From positions 124,001 through 188,000 of the forward strand of contig CBDALO010000008.1 in assembly GCA_965196985.1 (NCBI GenBank): a stretch of DNA of 64,000 nucleotides, given 5' to 3'. Each line of letters begins with the position of its first letter. Positions within the stretch are counted from its first letter, which is position 1. Made by a program: the position numbers and the translations under genes. Under the pieces are notes generated by a model. The model saw nothing but the letters and a program-made list of their open reading frames with translations, made no database searches and had not been told where the DNA came from. The stretch is from 2-12-FULL-35-23 sp965196985. Its GTDB lineage: Bacteria > Pseudomonadota > Gammaproteobacteria > UBA12402. Shown piece by piece: positions 10,752 through 20,569 of this stretch.

Positions 10752-10764
10752 AGTCTATCCTTTT

Positions 10765-12666
10765 CTACCATTGCTCTAACGCAATTTTGGGTTCTTTGGT
10801 TGGCTCAGTTGTTTTTTCAAGCTTCTTGGCTTCTTCTTCAAACGCCTGAATCCGTTTCACCGCTTCATCTCGTCTTGGATCATTTTCTGCTTGTAAGGCA
10901 GCCGCCGTAATTTTTTGGAGCGCATCAAAATCAATGGGGCGCTCTTTGAAGGGTTCAGCAATCACAGGACGTTCTTTATACGCTAACTGGGTGTGTAGAA
11001 TTTGTGGTGTCCCTAACAACCGCACGTAATACTCCAAGTCTTTCATACTCTCAATGTCACTGGGGTACACAGTAGGGCGCGTGACTCGCTGAGTTCCAAT
11101 GGTATTGCCGTCACGAATGGGGTTCGGCCCGTAGCTTTGACTCTCTCGCACTTCTTCGATGACTTGCTCGCCCAGGTTAGCCGACACCCACTTCGCCACA
11201 TCAGCGGCATTACTGCGCGAATAGATTTTACTGTTGAGCAAATCCGCAATGGCATTGGCCTCATGTTGGCCGTAGAGAAACTGCAATTGCGAAAAGCTTT
11301 GAATCCCCACCGCCATACAGCCACCAAATTTACGAATGTCCGCTGCTGTGTCTGAGAGCATTTCTAAGCGGTGCAAACTCGCTAGCTCATCAATGACTAA
11401 CCACAAACGCCGATCCGTGTTCGGCGGTAAGGATTGTATGGCGCTCATGGCAAGCCCTAACCACGAAGTCAGTAACGGCTTTAAGCCATGGTGATACTTT
11501 GAGGTTGAGCTGATAAACAACCAACCCCGATGCTCAAAGGCAGTCTTGACCCATTGGTTGATAGAGAAGTGCGGCTGGTTGCTGGTTTCCAACCCTGCTA
11601 AAAACCGCAAGGATTTGGTGTAGGTGGCGAGCACGGATTTAATGGAGATGGCAGTCTTTTCAATTTCTTTATTGACCAACGTTTCGGCTTCCGTGCCTTT
11701 CAGTAATTGTTGTAGCTCTTCGAGGGAAGTCGTTAACAACGCTTGTAATAAAAAAATCGGACTGCGTTGTGGATGGTCACGCAATTTCCAAGCCAGTGCC
11801 GTAAAAATCGTTCGCGCTGAATCCACCCAAAACGGTTGATCGCCTTGCAAGGATTTCGGCATCAAGTACATACTAAAGTTAGACCACTCCAATGGGTTGT
11901 TAAACTCTTCCCACATCAACCAATTGGGACAATCACGGGAAAAGACATTCAGATCAATGTGCCCTGGATTGTCACGCTGGTAGTAATGCGGTTTGAGCAC
12001 GTTTTCTTTATCGTAAATAATGGCCGGATCCCCTGCTGCTTGAATTTCATCAAGCAAGGCTTGAATCGCTTGGGTTTTCCCTGTCCCTGTTGAGCCGTGA
12101 AACAAGTTGCCTTGAAACTCAGCGCGTTTAGGTAGGGGCACTTGACCCAGTAGTTTAATATCCGAAGCCCCGCGCTCACTGCGTTCAATCAGGCGAGTGA
12201 GTTTTTTAGGGTTGGTGATTAAGGTCGTGCCACTGATGAGCTGGTCATGGCTGTAGCGATCACCGACTCTAATGAAGTACCGATTCGCCAACCAAGTTAA
12301 AATGACCATCGGCACTAACGCCAATAAAGCAGCTTTCACTAACCACGCTTTACCTACGTTTAGAAAAACACGCAAATCCTGGCTAATAATGGGATCCGTT
12401 AAATAATGATGGGCAGTAATACGAGTTTCGCTGTTATTAATAATCAAATGATTACCTAACCCAATCAGCTCCAAGCCCTGCGAGTACAGTCCGTACCAAT
12501 AATACGGCAGGTATTCATGCAGGGCGATCAACAAGATCACCCCAACACAAAGACAGTACAGCAAAAATGCCCAGTGACCGATTCGGGCAGTGACTTGGGT
12601 GAACATCTTCGTTTGATACAAAAAGATCTGCCCACCCCGCATAAATTGCTTGGTTGTGTGTTTCAT
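10765..12666 (-). CDS. traD: TraD type IV coupling protein
   Basis: 633 aa inner-membrane ATPase that links the relaxosome to the secretion channel. Two N-terminal membrane segments (about residues 30-50 and 108-130) precede the motor domain with Walker A GSTGTGKT (about 191-198) and Walker B WLVIDELASL (about 424-433). F TraD is 717 aa; the tail here is shorter. The C-terminus (EPTKEPKIALEQW) is charged. Its start codon abuts an IS1634-like element only a few bases upstream. The expected Shine-Dalgarno sequence is stranded at 16077-16082 after traG, so translation is probably impaired. The frame itself is intact. Confidence 0.9.
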   Translation of the reverse strand: MKHTTKQFMRGGQIFLYQTKMFTQVTARIGHWAFLLYCLCVGVILLIALHEYLPYYWYGLYSQGLELIGLGNHLIINNSETRITAHHYLTDPIISQDLRVFLNVGKAWLVKAALLALVPMVILTWLANRYFIRVGDRYSHDQLISGTTLITNPKKLTRLIERSERGASDIKLLGQVPLPKRAEFQGNLFHGSTGTGKTQAIQALLDEIQAAGDPAIIYDKENVLKPHYYQRDNPGHIDLNVFSRDCPNWLMWEEFNNPLEWSNFSMYLMPKSLQGDQPFWVDSARTIFTALAWKLRDHPQRSPIFLLQALLTTSLEELQQLLKGTEAETLVNKEIEKTAISIKSVLATYTKSLRFLAGLETSNQPHFSINQWVKTAFEHRGWLFISSTSKYHHGLKPLLTSWLGLAMSAIQSLPPNTDRRLWLVIDELASLHRLEMLSDTAADIRKFGGCMAVGIQSFSQLQFLYGQHEANAIADLLNSKIYSRSNAADVAKWVSANLGEQVIEEVRESQSYGPNPIRDGNTIGTQRVTRPTVYPSDIESMKDLEYYVRLLGTPQILHTQLAYKERPVIAEPFKERPIDFDALQKITAAALQAENDPRRDEAVKRIQAFEEEAKKLEKTTEPTKEPKIALEQW

Positions 12667-12670
12667 TTTT

Positions 12671-14731
12671 TTAACCCAACTTTGCCCTTTCTAAAATTAA
12701 ACCTATCCAAATCAATGACTTACATTTTAAAAAAACGTTTAGGGTCACTACAACTTAACAAATTGTTTTTTCAGTGTGCCCAGGTTGTGAATTCATGCCT
12801 AACGATTTATAGATCACAACTTGCTCTGGAGTTGCCTTTGAGGTTCTTCTAACAGAAAGTAGTTTATTATTTTCAAGCCGCATCGTAGTCGTGATACGAA
12901 CCTGAGTGCTAAAAATCTGCCGTATAGTTTGCCAGCTACTATCAATGTTCTGCAATTTAAGTTGATGGCGAATAGTGTGTAGTAAGTGATAAGCAAGAAT
13001 ACTAATAAACAGATGGGCATCAACTCGCTCTTGCTTTTGATGGTAGATAGGACGCAGGCCTAACTCTGATTTTAATGATCTGAATGCCGATTCAACATCA
13101 GTTAGAGTTGTATAGATTCTCCAAATTGTTTTTTCATCTAAATCCATTCTGTTACTACGCAAACAATATGCGCCCAGATTCTCAGAGTTAACTTTACTCC
13201 AACTGATTTTCGTAACCTTATCAGCCTCTGAATCAAGCGTGATAGTGTATCGACCTGAAACACGTTTATGGCGCTCCTTTATTCGACCTAAACGCAAGGT
13301 TACTTTCTCAATTGCTTTCATTCCGGTTTTTTTAGTGAGTCCATTAGCTAACTTAATTAATTCCTCTTCGAAACGAGTCTCAGCCTTACTAATCATATTT
13401 AAGCTTTTTTCTTCCTTAGCCTGAGAATGGCAGTACAGTAAGACTTCATTTGCTTCAGTATCTTTAATTAATTGCGCTGTAACCGTATTATTTACTGATT
13501 CTTTTACTAGCACTTTATCAATGTTTTCATCGACAACAGGCAATGCTCTACGGCTCACTACAATATAATGGAAACCTTTTTCAGTAAGCCATGAAATATT
13601 TTCTTCAGTTGCAAAACCAGCATCTAAGATAATTGTTGCCTCTGGCTGTGCATGAAGCTCAGTTAGCATTTCGGATAATGTTTTAGGCTCGCTAACATTC
13701 CCTTTGAAAAATTCACTGCGTTGCGGGAACCCTGAGCCATCCAGCACGAGTCCTAGAGAAACAAGCGGACAATCAGACCGCTTCTCCTTTGATCGACCAT
13801 GCTGTGCGTGATCATTCTGTAATGCTCTACCCTCAAAGTAGGTATTGGTTATATCGTAGAGAGTGATCACCTGATTTAAACTAAAGAGATTTTTCTCACG
13901 TTCGAATAATTGATCTTCAATCATTTGCTTATGTTTGAGTAACTCATCAGCAGTCTTATAGAATTTCTTGAGTGATAGTTCTGAGAAATCAGTACCCAGT
14001 AATTCATCTAACGCACTTTGATTGCTTAAATAATAGTGCGTACTTAAATCACTTCCTGGGGCAACTAGCCGCCCAATGATGGTAGCAAGCATCAGGTGAC
14101 ATTGTTTTTGATTAAAGCCCAAAGCCCTGAACAATTCCTCAAGTTGTAATTGCCTGGCAGCATGTAAGCCCAACGCCTCAGCTCCAACGTGTCGTATGTC
14201 CGCGCTCTCAATGGAGTTAACATCCACTGTTTTAAAGTCAGGTTCTACCGCGCTTACTGAATTAACAGCGATACTTGTCTCATTGTCATCAGCAAACCTA
14301 GAGCGAATGCGTTTTACATACATTTGCGCCTGTTTTTCGAGATGTGCTGGTATTGAAATTAACGTGCCTTGACCCGTTAAAATTTCCTCAATACGGTCAG
14401 CAAGCAATTTCCAACTGTCCTTCTTTACTGAAAAATTCGCACCAAGATTTAAAATCAGTCTTTGACGTACTTTGCCGTCAGCAGTGCGATGAGTATCAAC
14501 AAGTCGGTAGGTTGCGTAAGACTTACCTGTCCGAGGACTCTTTTGTGTAGAGGTTCGAATATACATAACTCAATACTCTCATCACTTCACCAGCCCATGC
14601 AACCCCTTATTGCCATTATGTGTCACTACATTCGAGAATTCACGTTTCTAGGCAAGTAAAATCAATGGGTTGAGTTAAAAATAGTGATGAAATTTTTGAT
14701 TTTCAGGGTGAAATGGCCAAACTTGGGTTAA
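12671..14731 (-). mobile_element. IS1634-family insertion sequence, copy A, just upstream of traD
   Basis: About 2061 bp. Ends are inverted: TTAACCCAACTTTG on the left and TTAACCCAAGTTTGG read inward on the right. Boundaries were placed by comparison with copy B at 52657-54718. No direct repeat of the target is visible. It lies immediately before the traD start codon. Confidence 0.8.
12755..14566 (-). CDS. IS1634-family transposase, copy A (intact)
   Basis: 603 aa. It starts with the family's N-terminal block (TYRLVDTHRTADGKVRQRLI), followed by a long DDE domain: D in ITLYDITNTYFEG (about residue 240), D in TIILDAGFATEENI (about 316), and E in LTDVESAFRSLKSELGLRP (about 503). Unlike copy B it carries a run of seven T at 13328-13334 and reads through without a frameshift. 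Same direction as the transfer genes. Confidence 0.88.
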   Translation of the reverse strand: MYIRTSTQKSPRTGKSYATYRLVDTHRTADGKVRQRLILNLGANFSVKKDSWKLLADRIEEILTGQGTLISIPAHLEKQAQMYVKRIRSRFADDNETSIAVNSVSAVEPDFKTVDVNSIESADIRHVGAEALGLHAARQLQLEELFRALGFNQKQCHLMLATIIGRLVAPGSDLSTHYYLSNQSALDELLGTDFSELSLKKFYKTADELLKHKQMIEDQLFEREKNLFSLNQVITLYDITNTYFEGRALQNDHAQHGRSKEKRSDCPLVSLGLVLDGSGFPQRSEFFKGNVSEPKTLSEMLTELHAQPEATIILDAGFATEENISWLTEKGFHYIVVSRRALPVVDENIDKVLVKESVNNTVTAQLIKDTEANEVLLYCHSQAKEEKSLNMISKAETRFEEELIKLANGLTKKTGMKAIEKVTLRLGRIKERHKRVSGRYTITLDSEADKVTKISWSKVNSENLGAYCLRSNRMDLDEKTIWRIYTTLTDVESAFRSLKSELGLRPIYHQKQERVDAHLFISILAYHLLHTIRHQLKLQNIDSSWQTIRQIFSTQVRITTTMRLENNKLLSVRRTSKATPEQVVIYKSLGMNSQPGHTEKTIC

Positions 14732-14760
14732 GCTCGCTGGTTTTTTAAGTTCTGTTTTTC

Positions 14761-15105
14761 TTAAGCGGGTTTATTGACTCGCGTGTCATCGCCATTAGGG
14801 TCAACATCCGGTTGCATTACCAGGGTTTCTTCTCGCAGTGGCATGGCTTCGTCTTCGATGAGGACAGCAGTGCCACAACACCACGTTTTAATAGGGCCAC
14901 CACCAGCAATTGTCATCTGGAAGCCAATGATTGCATTTGCTCCTTTTTCTTCAGCTTTTTTTGTTATATTTGCCTCCATTAATAACTCAGTGTCTTCTAC
15001 CATTGAAGAAAACAATCCTTTTTCTGATGCTGGCCTACCAATTACTAGGCCAAAAACATTTTTAATTTTTTTACCAGGAATGGTGTCAGTGGTTACTATT
15101 AACAT
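14761..15105 (-). CDS. YbjQ/UPF0145 family protein
   Basis: 114 aa. The fold-defining pattern is clear: MLIVTTDTIPGKKIKNVFGLVIG, then AEEKGANAIIGFQMTI, then CGTAVLIE. YbjQ-family proteins form pentamers and are of uncertain function. The gene lies between two IS elements inside the traG-traD gap and is foreign to a transfer operon. It was probably carried in with the flanking elements. Its ATG is three bases from the IS end at 15108, so its own ribosome-binding site has been lost or replaced. Confidence 0.8.
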   Translation of the reverse strand: MLIVTTDTIPGKKIKNVFGLVIGRPASEKGLFSSMVEDTELLMEANITKKAEEKGANAIIGFQMTIAGGGPIKTWCCGTAVLIEDEAMPLREETLVMQPDVDPNGDDTRVNKPA

Positions 15106-15107
15106 AA

Positions 15108-16065
15108 GACCTTCTGCGTAACTAAGGGCAGTTCTAGAAACTAGCTAAAATTTGCTTATAATTGCCTGATTAATAATCATTCATGGAAAGGCATATGCTA
15201 TTAAGCTATCAGCAACTCAGTAACCGCCCGCGTATTTTTAAAAAGTTAACTGGTTTGACCCTTGATGATTTTGAAACGATACACCAACAAGTGAAGTCAT
15301 CACTTGATGATGAGTTTAGTAAGCTGGGAAGGCGCCCGAAACTCACCACGCACCATGATCGCCTTTTGCTTCTCATGATGTACTATCGCACTTATGTAAC
15401 ACATGAATTCTTAGGTTACTTTGTTGGTTTGGATGACAGTAATGTCTGCCGCTTATTTAAACGCTTAGAACCCTTAGTGGCCAAGCATATTCATATTAAA
15501 AAAGACAGAACCCTAACAGAAGATGCGGTTTGCGCTATATTAATGGATGTAACGGAGCAGCCTATTCAGCGCCCCAAAAAGAAGAAGCCACGTAAAGATT
15601 ATTATTCTGGTAAAAAGAAAAGACATACTCAAAAGGTGGAGATAGCAATGAGTACATCCGGAAAAATAATCAACGTCTCTCAAACAATGCCTGGGAGGGT
15701 TCATGATATTAAGATCCGACAACGTGGCAGCCCACTGCCACCAGCAGAAAAATATGCTGATCTAGGATACCAAGGAATTCAACATACTGACCCCTTGGTT
15801 AACTTACCTCATAAAAAGCCCAAAGGCGGCAAATTAACTACTCAACAAAAAGAGGATAACCGTAATCACAGCAAGATCCGTATTAGGGTTGAACATCAAT
15901 TCTCAAAATTTAAAAAATTCCGCATTCTTGGGGAGGTGTATAGGAATTTTCGCAGAAAACACAATATGAGATTTAATATTATTGCTGGGATTCTCAATCT
16001 TCAAGCCGGATTCTAAAACTACAAACGAGCATAAGCTCGCCCAGTATTTAGTTTCGCAGAAGGTC
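15108..16065 (+). mobile_element. IS5-family (IS427-like) insertion sequence, copy 2
   Basis: Same 958-bp element as copy 1 but in the opposite orientation. Flanks are AA on the left and TA on the right, so the TA duplication seen for copies 1 and 3 is missing. This suggests a deletion or recombination next to its left end, where the ybjQ-like gene begins. Confidence 0.88.
15183..16016 (+). CDS. IS5-family transposase, copy 2
   Basis: 277 aa, identical in sequence to the transposases at 9830-10663 and 42189-43022, with the same helix-turn-helix and DDE residues. It is read against the transfer operon. Confidence 0.9.
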   Translation: MERHMLLSYQQLSNRPRIFKKLTGLTLDDFETIHQQVKSSLDDEFSKLGRRPKLTTHHDRLLLLMMYYRTYVTHEFLGYFVGLDDSNVCRLFKRLEPLVAKHIHIKKDRTLTEDAVCAILMDVTEQPIQRPKKKKPRKDYYSGKKKRHTQKVEIAMSTSGKIINVSQTMPGRVHDIKIRQRGSPLPPAEKYADLGYQGIQHTDPLVNLPHKKPKGGKLTTQQKEDNRNHSKIRIRVEHQFSKFKKFRILGEVYRNFRRKHNMRFNIIAGILNLQAGF

Positions 16066-16085
16066 TATAGTGTTTCTCCTTTGAG
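16066..16085 (-). promoter_or_regulatory. stranded traD ribosome-binding site
   Basis: The minus strand reads AAAGGAGAAACACTATA directly after the traG stop. In intact F-type operons traD follows traG at once. Joining this sequence to the traD ATG at 12666 would give a normal AAGGAG with a usual spacer. Instead two IS elements and a ybjQ-like gene (12667-16065) intervene. Confidence 0.6.
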
Positions 16086-18881
16086 TTAGTGATCTGTATC
16101 TTCATTTTTACCAATAAAATAATCCATAGCCGAGGCGCGCCAATTAACTTTTTTATTATCGAGCTCTTTCGGCAAGGCAACTTGCTCTTTTAAATGCGCA
16201 TTGCCTTTTTGAATTAATTCTTTCTTCGTAGTTATTTGTTCTTCGGTACTTTTAAGTGCATCAAACGGTTTATTTTCTTGAATTTTCCAATCATTGCTGC
16301 TCAATTGATCCTCTTTATGATCAAGTTTATTTTTTAACGAATCGGTAATCCCTTGTTGATCCGCTTGTGTGTCAATAAAGTGTTGATTTTGATTGTAGAC
16401 ACTGCTTGGACTGCCTTGTTGCAAACTGTGCGAATGGCCTTGATAGTCTTCTGCTAATTGGTGTTCGCCCACCGCTCGCAAGGCTTCTTGGGCTTGTTGC
16501 GCTAGTTGGTTTTGTCCGCGCTGACTTTGCCAATAGCTTTGCGCCATGCCTTCTTGTTTGGTTAAGCTTGCTTGATCGGTTTGCGCTAAAGTTTCTTGAC
16601 CGCTAGCACCGTAACGCTCACCCACCCAGTCTGTGAAGGCTTGTGCGAAGTTTTGATCAATGCTTTGTGAATGCTCTTTTGCGTAGCTCGCTGCTTGCTG
16701 ATACGATTGCGCTTGACTGAAATCAGCGTTTGCTTGCTGCGCTTCACTTTGAGCGTGAGCTAGGTTAGTCGCAAGCTGTTGGGTTTCATTCACACCATGA
16801 CTATCACTGTGGTCAGCGTGCAAGGATTGCGTACTACTAATAACGTGATTGAGGGATTTAGCAAAATTAGTTCCCTCTGAAGTATTCATAAACTCTTGCA
16901 TAGAGGTATTATAATTTTTGCTATGACTTGAATTTATACTTACTCCGAACCCAACACCTGAAAGTTTATCATCAGTCTGCAATCCAGTATTCATACTCAT
17001 TCTAACAGCTTCACTTAAGGTAATGTGGCTGCCGTGCGAAGCATGTTTATTGTATTGCGTTACCGCATCCTCCATATGTCGCAAATCTTTTGCATTACTG
17101 TCAGTAATGCTGTGACTTTGCCCAGACCCACTGCGTAAATCATGCGACCACACTTGATTAAGGTGATCAAACTGATTAAGCGCTGCACTCACACTGTGCT
17201 CTTCATTGGTTCGGTGTTGTTGACCGGATTGCATCGAATGCGCCGCACTTTGATTTAAGGCCGAGACCACGCGATCCGTGCCATGCAACGACGTTGCTAA
17301 CTGCGACATGGCACTCTGGGTATTAATAATGGCTTGCCCTGAGGCGGTTTGTGTCACCATAGCGCCATTCGCTAACTGCTCCGTGTGCATCCCGTGTAAG
17401 TTAGAATAATTGGTATCGTGTTTGTTCGCACTCCAGTTATTCCAGCTGTGATTGCCCATGCTAACATTACCGAGACTTAAATTGCCTTCGGCTAATTGCC
17501 CTGCCCCTTGCGTTGACCAGGATTGAATGGTACCGAAGAGTGATTGCGCGGCATTCATAAAGACCCCATCAAAGCCTTTAAACAACCCGACAGCTAAGAG
17601 CGGGGTTAAGAGCATTAAGTACCCGCAATAGGCAGCGTATTGAGTGGCTTCATGCACTAAGGCATTTTGATTCGATAAGGTAATCCCGCCTTGCGCAATC
17701 GCTAACCCACTCATGTTCGCACTGAGCTTCGTCGTCATTAAAAAGTTCACCACCGTAAACATCATCGGCCAGGTGTAAACAAAGCACATCGAGGCAACGT
17801 ATTTTTTTAAGATGGTGAGTGACATCGCCGGTTGTAAGGCCAGCATCATCACTAGCGGAAAACAACAGACTAAAATCAAAAACAAGGTTGTGCCCATCAA
17901 TGGCATCATGTAGCTCGCAAAATGCGCTAAGGTAAAGTCGGATAAAATCTGCTTTTGCATGGCAGCAGTGGTGTTGTAATTAATCATCGCAGCAGGAGCA
18001 TTGCTGGTGGCTAACTGGGTACCGATGCCTGAGCGCATCGCGTTGATCATCGTGTTTTGAATGAGCGCTTGTTTGGCATCATTCGCCATGCCCATGAAGT
18101 ATTGATAGGTTGTACCCAGACTGGTGAGTAAATGCGATTGGGTGGTGGGGTTGCTTTTCCCAAACAACACTTCACTGAGCCAATTGGTTTGCTGGGCGAG
18201 CTGCGCGTCTAATTGCTTTTTCAACCAAGGGAGCGCTTGCTTGCAGGTCTGAAACTGTTGATCAATATACAGCCCGCGTACCGGCGACATGGGTTGTTGA
18301 CTTAAAAAGCCCAACAAATTTGAGCTATTCGCAAGTTGGCTGACGGTGTATTTATGGTTAATCAAAATATCCGGCACGATACAGCGGCTAATAAAGGCAT
18401 TGACCACTTGACGCACGTTAGCATCAAGGACATGCGTGTTTTGATTGGCGGCATAAAAGAGCTTCGCGCCATAGATCATGCCGGTGTGCGTGTAATCAAA
18501 ATCATCCGGTGTGTGAAACACGTCTTCAATTCCTTGTGTGATTCCAAGACTGAGCGTGGAGATCAGATGCGAAGGCATCGCAATCCCGTAAGGGACGTTA
18601 TCCACTGCCCCCGCCGCACTCATGGGATTACTGATATCAATCACCTGAATGGGTACGCGAACCCCAATCAGCGCACCCATCACCGCCACGTAAATCCCTA
18701 ACCATTTGGCAAACACCAGTAAATCATGACTCTTGAGATATTGCCAGGTGGCGCCCAAAACCGAAAACACTACGCCAATGCCCATGGCCGAGGCAAAGCC
18801 TTCCCCACCGATAAAAGCCGCCACCGCCTTAAACACCTCGGTGGCCACATCCCCGTCTGAAAACACGTACACGCCTAGCAT
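16086..18881 (-). CDS. traG: TraG, mating-pair formation/stabilisation protein
   Basis: 931 aa, very close to F TraG (938 aa). The N-terminal third has several membrane segments (about residues 25-45, 55-75, 330-430); the C-terminal half is a Gln-, Ser- and His-rich periplasmic region full of short amphipathic repeats, as in F. In F, TraG is needed for pilus assembly, mating-pair stabilisation and entry exclusion. Its ATG overlaps the traH stop (TAATG). Just after its stop, AAGGAGAAACACTA at 16069-16082 (minus strand) looks like the original ribosome-binding site of traD. Confidence 0.88.
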   Translation of the reverse strand: MLGVYVFSDGDVATEVFKAVAAFIGGEGFASAMGIGVVFSVLGATWQYLKSHDLLVFAKWLGIYVAVMGALIGVRVPIQVIDISNPMSAAGAVDNVPYGIAMPSHLISTLSLGITQGIEDVFHTPDDFDYTHTGMIYGAKLFYAANQNTHVLDANVRQVVNAFISRCIVPDILINHKYTVSQLANSSNLLGFLSQQPMSPVRGLYIDQQFQTCKQALPWLKKQLDAQLAQQTNWLSEVLFGKSNPTTQSHLLTSLGTTYQYFMGMANDAKQALIQNTMINAMRSGIGTQLATSNAPAAMINYNTTAAMQKQILSDFTLAHFASYMMPLMGTTLFLILVCCFPLVMMLALQPAMSLTILKKYVASMCFVYTWPMMFTVVNFLMTTKLSANMSGLAIAQGGITLSNQNALVHEATQYAAYCGYLMLLTPLLAVGLFKGFDGVFMNAAQSLFGTIQSWSTQGAGQLAEGNLSLGNVSMGNHSWNNWSANKHDTNYSNLHGMHTEQLANGAMVTQTASGQAIINTQSAMSQLATSLHGTDRVVSALNQSAAHSMQSGQQHRTNEEHSVSAALNQFDHLNQVWSHDLRSGSGQSHSITDSNAKDLRHMEDAVTQYNKHASHGSHITLSEAVRMSMNTGLQTDDKLSGVGFGVSINSSHSKNYNTSMQEFMNTSEGTNFAKSLNHVISSTQSLHADHSDSHGVNETQQLATNLAHAQSEAQQANADFSQAQSYQQAASYAKEHSQSIDQNFAQAFTDWVGERYGASGQETLAQTDQASLTKQEGMAQSYWQSQRGQNQLAQQAQEALRAVGEHQLAEDYQGHSHSLQQGSPSSVYNQNQHFIDTQADQQGITDSLKNKLDHKEDQLSSNDWKIQENKPFDALKSTEEQITTKKELIQKGNAHLKEQVALPKELDNKKVNWRASAMDYFIGKNEDTDH

Positions 18882-19100
18882 TAATCCGCTCCTCCTAAAC
18901 TCACCTGAAACCGACTGGCTAATTGCCCCGCAATCGCTTGTTGGTAGTGCAGACTTTGCGCGATTAGAGCCACTTCGGCTTGAATCTTTTTATTAGCATT
19001 GGTGCGTAACTGTTGGGTTACTTGCATGGAACGGGCTAAATTGTTTTCAATCGGTTTTAACAGCTCGCCGTGCTGACTGTTGGCTAAACTCGCTTGAATC
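18881..19100 (-). pseudogene. traH: traH 3' fragment
   Basis: Open minus-strand frame continuing TraH beyond the IS: ...IQASLANSQHGELLKPIENN...RFQVSLGGAD stop. Joined to the 5' part with one copy of TTGAATC it completes a 455-aa protein, the length of F TraH (458 aa). It has no start of its own. The stop overlaps the traG ATG. Confidence 0.85.
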
Positions 19101-20569
19101 CTGAGAACTACCCAAAATTGTTATCTCCCTACCTGAACTGAATTCGATAATTCTTTTTGTTCTTCTTGAGAAACACTATTTTCTTTAAAAAATTGCTCTA
19201 CTAAGTGATACGTTAGAAGTTTTCTAATACCCTTCGCAATAAAGTGTCGTGTCACCTTGCCCTTACCATCTCCTAATTTAGCTAGCATAATTGCGTAATC
19301 GTCATAAGCTTTTTCCTTACCTATCTCATACAAATATGAGGCCACATAAAAACATACAGCCAGTAGATTTTGTATCCCTTTAAAATTTTTTATCTGCATA
19401 TTTTCCCAGCCTAGTCCTTCCTTGAGAAATTTAAAAACATATTCAATTTTCGCACGAGATAGATAGGCTATGTATACCTCATACGCCTCATCAAAAGTCG
19501 TTACTTTTTTATTAGTTAATAGCAGCATGTCATTCTTAAAAATTCTCCTACCATCTCTGCCTGTAATTTGGATTTTAATTGCATTGAAGTTCTCAAACTC
19601 TCCAAAATAAATAGTTATTTTTCCGTCTTGTACGCAATTCTTTCCAACTGTTAACTTTTGGAATTGCTTTTCGCCTTGAGCATCAAAATCAGCGTTAATC
19701 AGCTTAAGCTTTTTACCATCATCACCTCTACCTTCTATTGTTCTTGTTATTTTTGAGCGAATAATAAAGTCTTGATCTAGGTTTGTATCAATTAGTGAGA
19801 GATAGTCATTATCATCAAACTCTCTATCTAGAATATGGGTAATGGTTGCATCTTCATTCTTTGATTTTAGGCAGATTCCTATTTTTTCTATTTCACGAAT
19901 AGACAGCAGCTTTTTATTAAAGTAATCACCAGATTCATAAAGACTCTTGGCCTCTTTATCTCCCTCAAATGGCTTTCCAGCCTCTATTTTCTTAATATGC
20001 TCAGCTTTTAAAAACTTAGGGTCTTTATTGCTGTAGCTTACATGCGATAGTAGATGCACAGCCTTATCACCAGGTACTAATGCAACTGCGTTATGCGTGC
20101 TGTAACCATTGATAATATCCCCGTCCAGACTCCTTACTTTACCTAGATTTTCAGTTTGCTTGCTATGTGGCTTTCTAATATCAGAAGGATCATGAAGAAC
20201 ATCAATTTTACTGGCGTGTGAAAGTTTTTCACAGCTCTGTTCTAGCAATACATCATTTGTTTTTATTGGATCTAAATCGGTGCTTTTATTTTCACCGGTA
20301 AGTGTACGAATCATCTTTTTATACTCATTGTTATCTTTTGATGAACTGAACAACTTACAACTACCTTCAGTTAATAGCTTTCCTACAATCGTCGATAGAT
20401 TTTTTTAAAACAACTTTCCCAGTTAATTTTGAAAAAAGAGGGGCAGCGTAATCGGCGAAGTTTAACATTTATACTCATCTCGTTAGTCTTGTTAAAAAGA
20501 CAAAGCATAGTCATTTTTACACAATATTTCAGCATTATTTTGCTGATTTAAATTTTGGGTAGTTTTCAG
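19101..20569 (-). mobile_element. IS4-superfamily insertion sequence (1469 bp), copy 1, in traH
   Basis: Ends are inverted: CTGAGAACTACCCAAAATT on the left, CTGAAAACTACCCAAAATT on the right. It is flanked by a 7-bp duplication TTGAATC (19094-19100 and 20570-20576). A copy of exactly the same length lies at 60731-62199 with its own 7-bp duplication. Confidence 0.92.
19121..20468 (-). CDS. IS4-superfamily transposase, copy 1, split over two frames
   Basis: The main frame from 20353 (410 aa, TTG as first possible start) holds the DDE core: D in RSLDGDIINGYSTHNAV, D in HILDREFDDNDYLSL, and the Y-2-R-3-E-6-K signature in YLSRAKIEYVFKFLK. Upstream, ATG at 20468 opens a frame MLNFADYAAPLFSKLTGKVVLKK that reaches a run of seven A and then stops. 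Reading six A instead joins both frames into one protein. Either the enzyme is made by slippage on the A7 run or both copies share a dead frameshift. Confidence 0.7.

Noticed and set aside
14344..14659. Plus-strand frames over the end of the IS1634 element (also at 54331-54646)
   Set aside because: Antisense to the transposase and its upstream region, present only because the element is duplicated.
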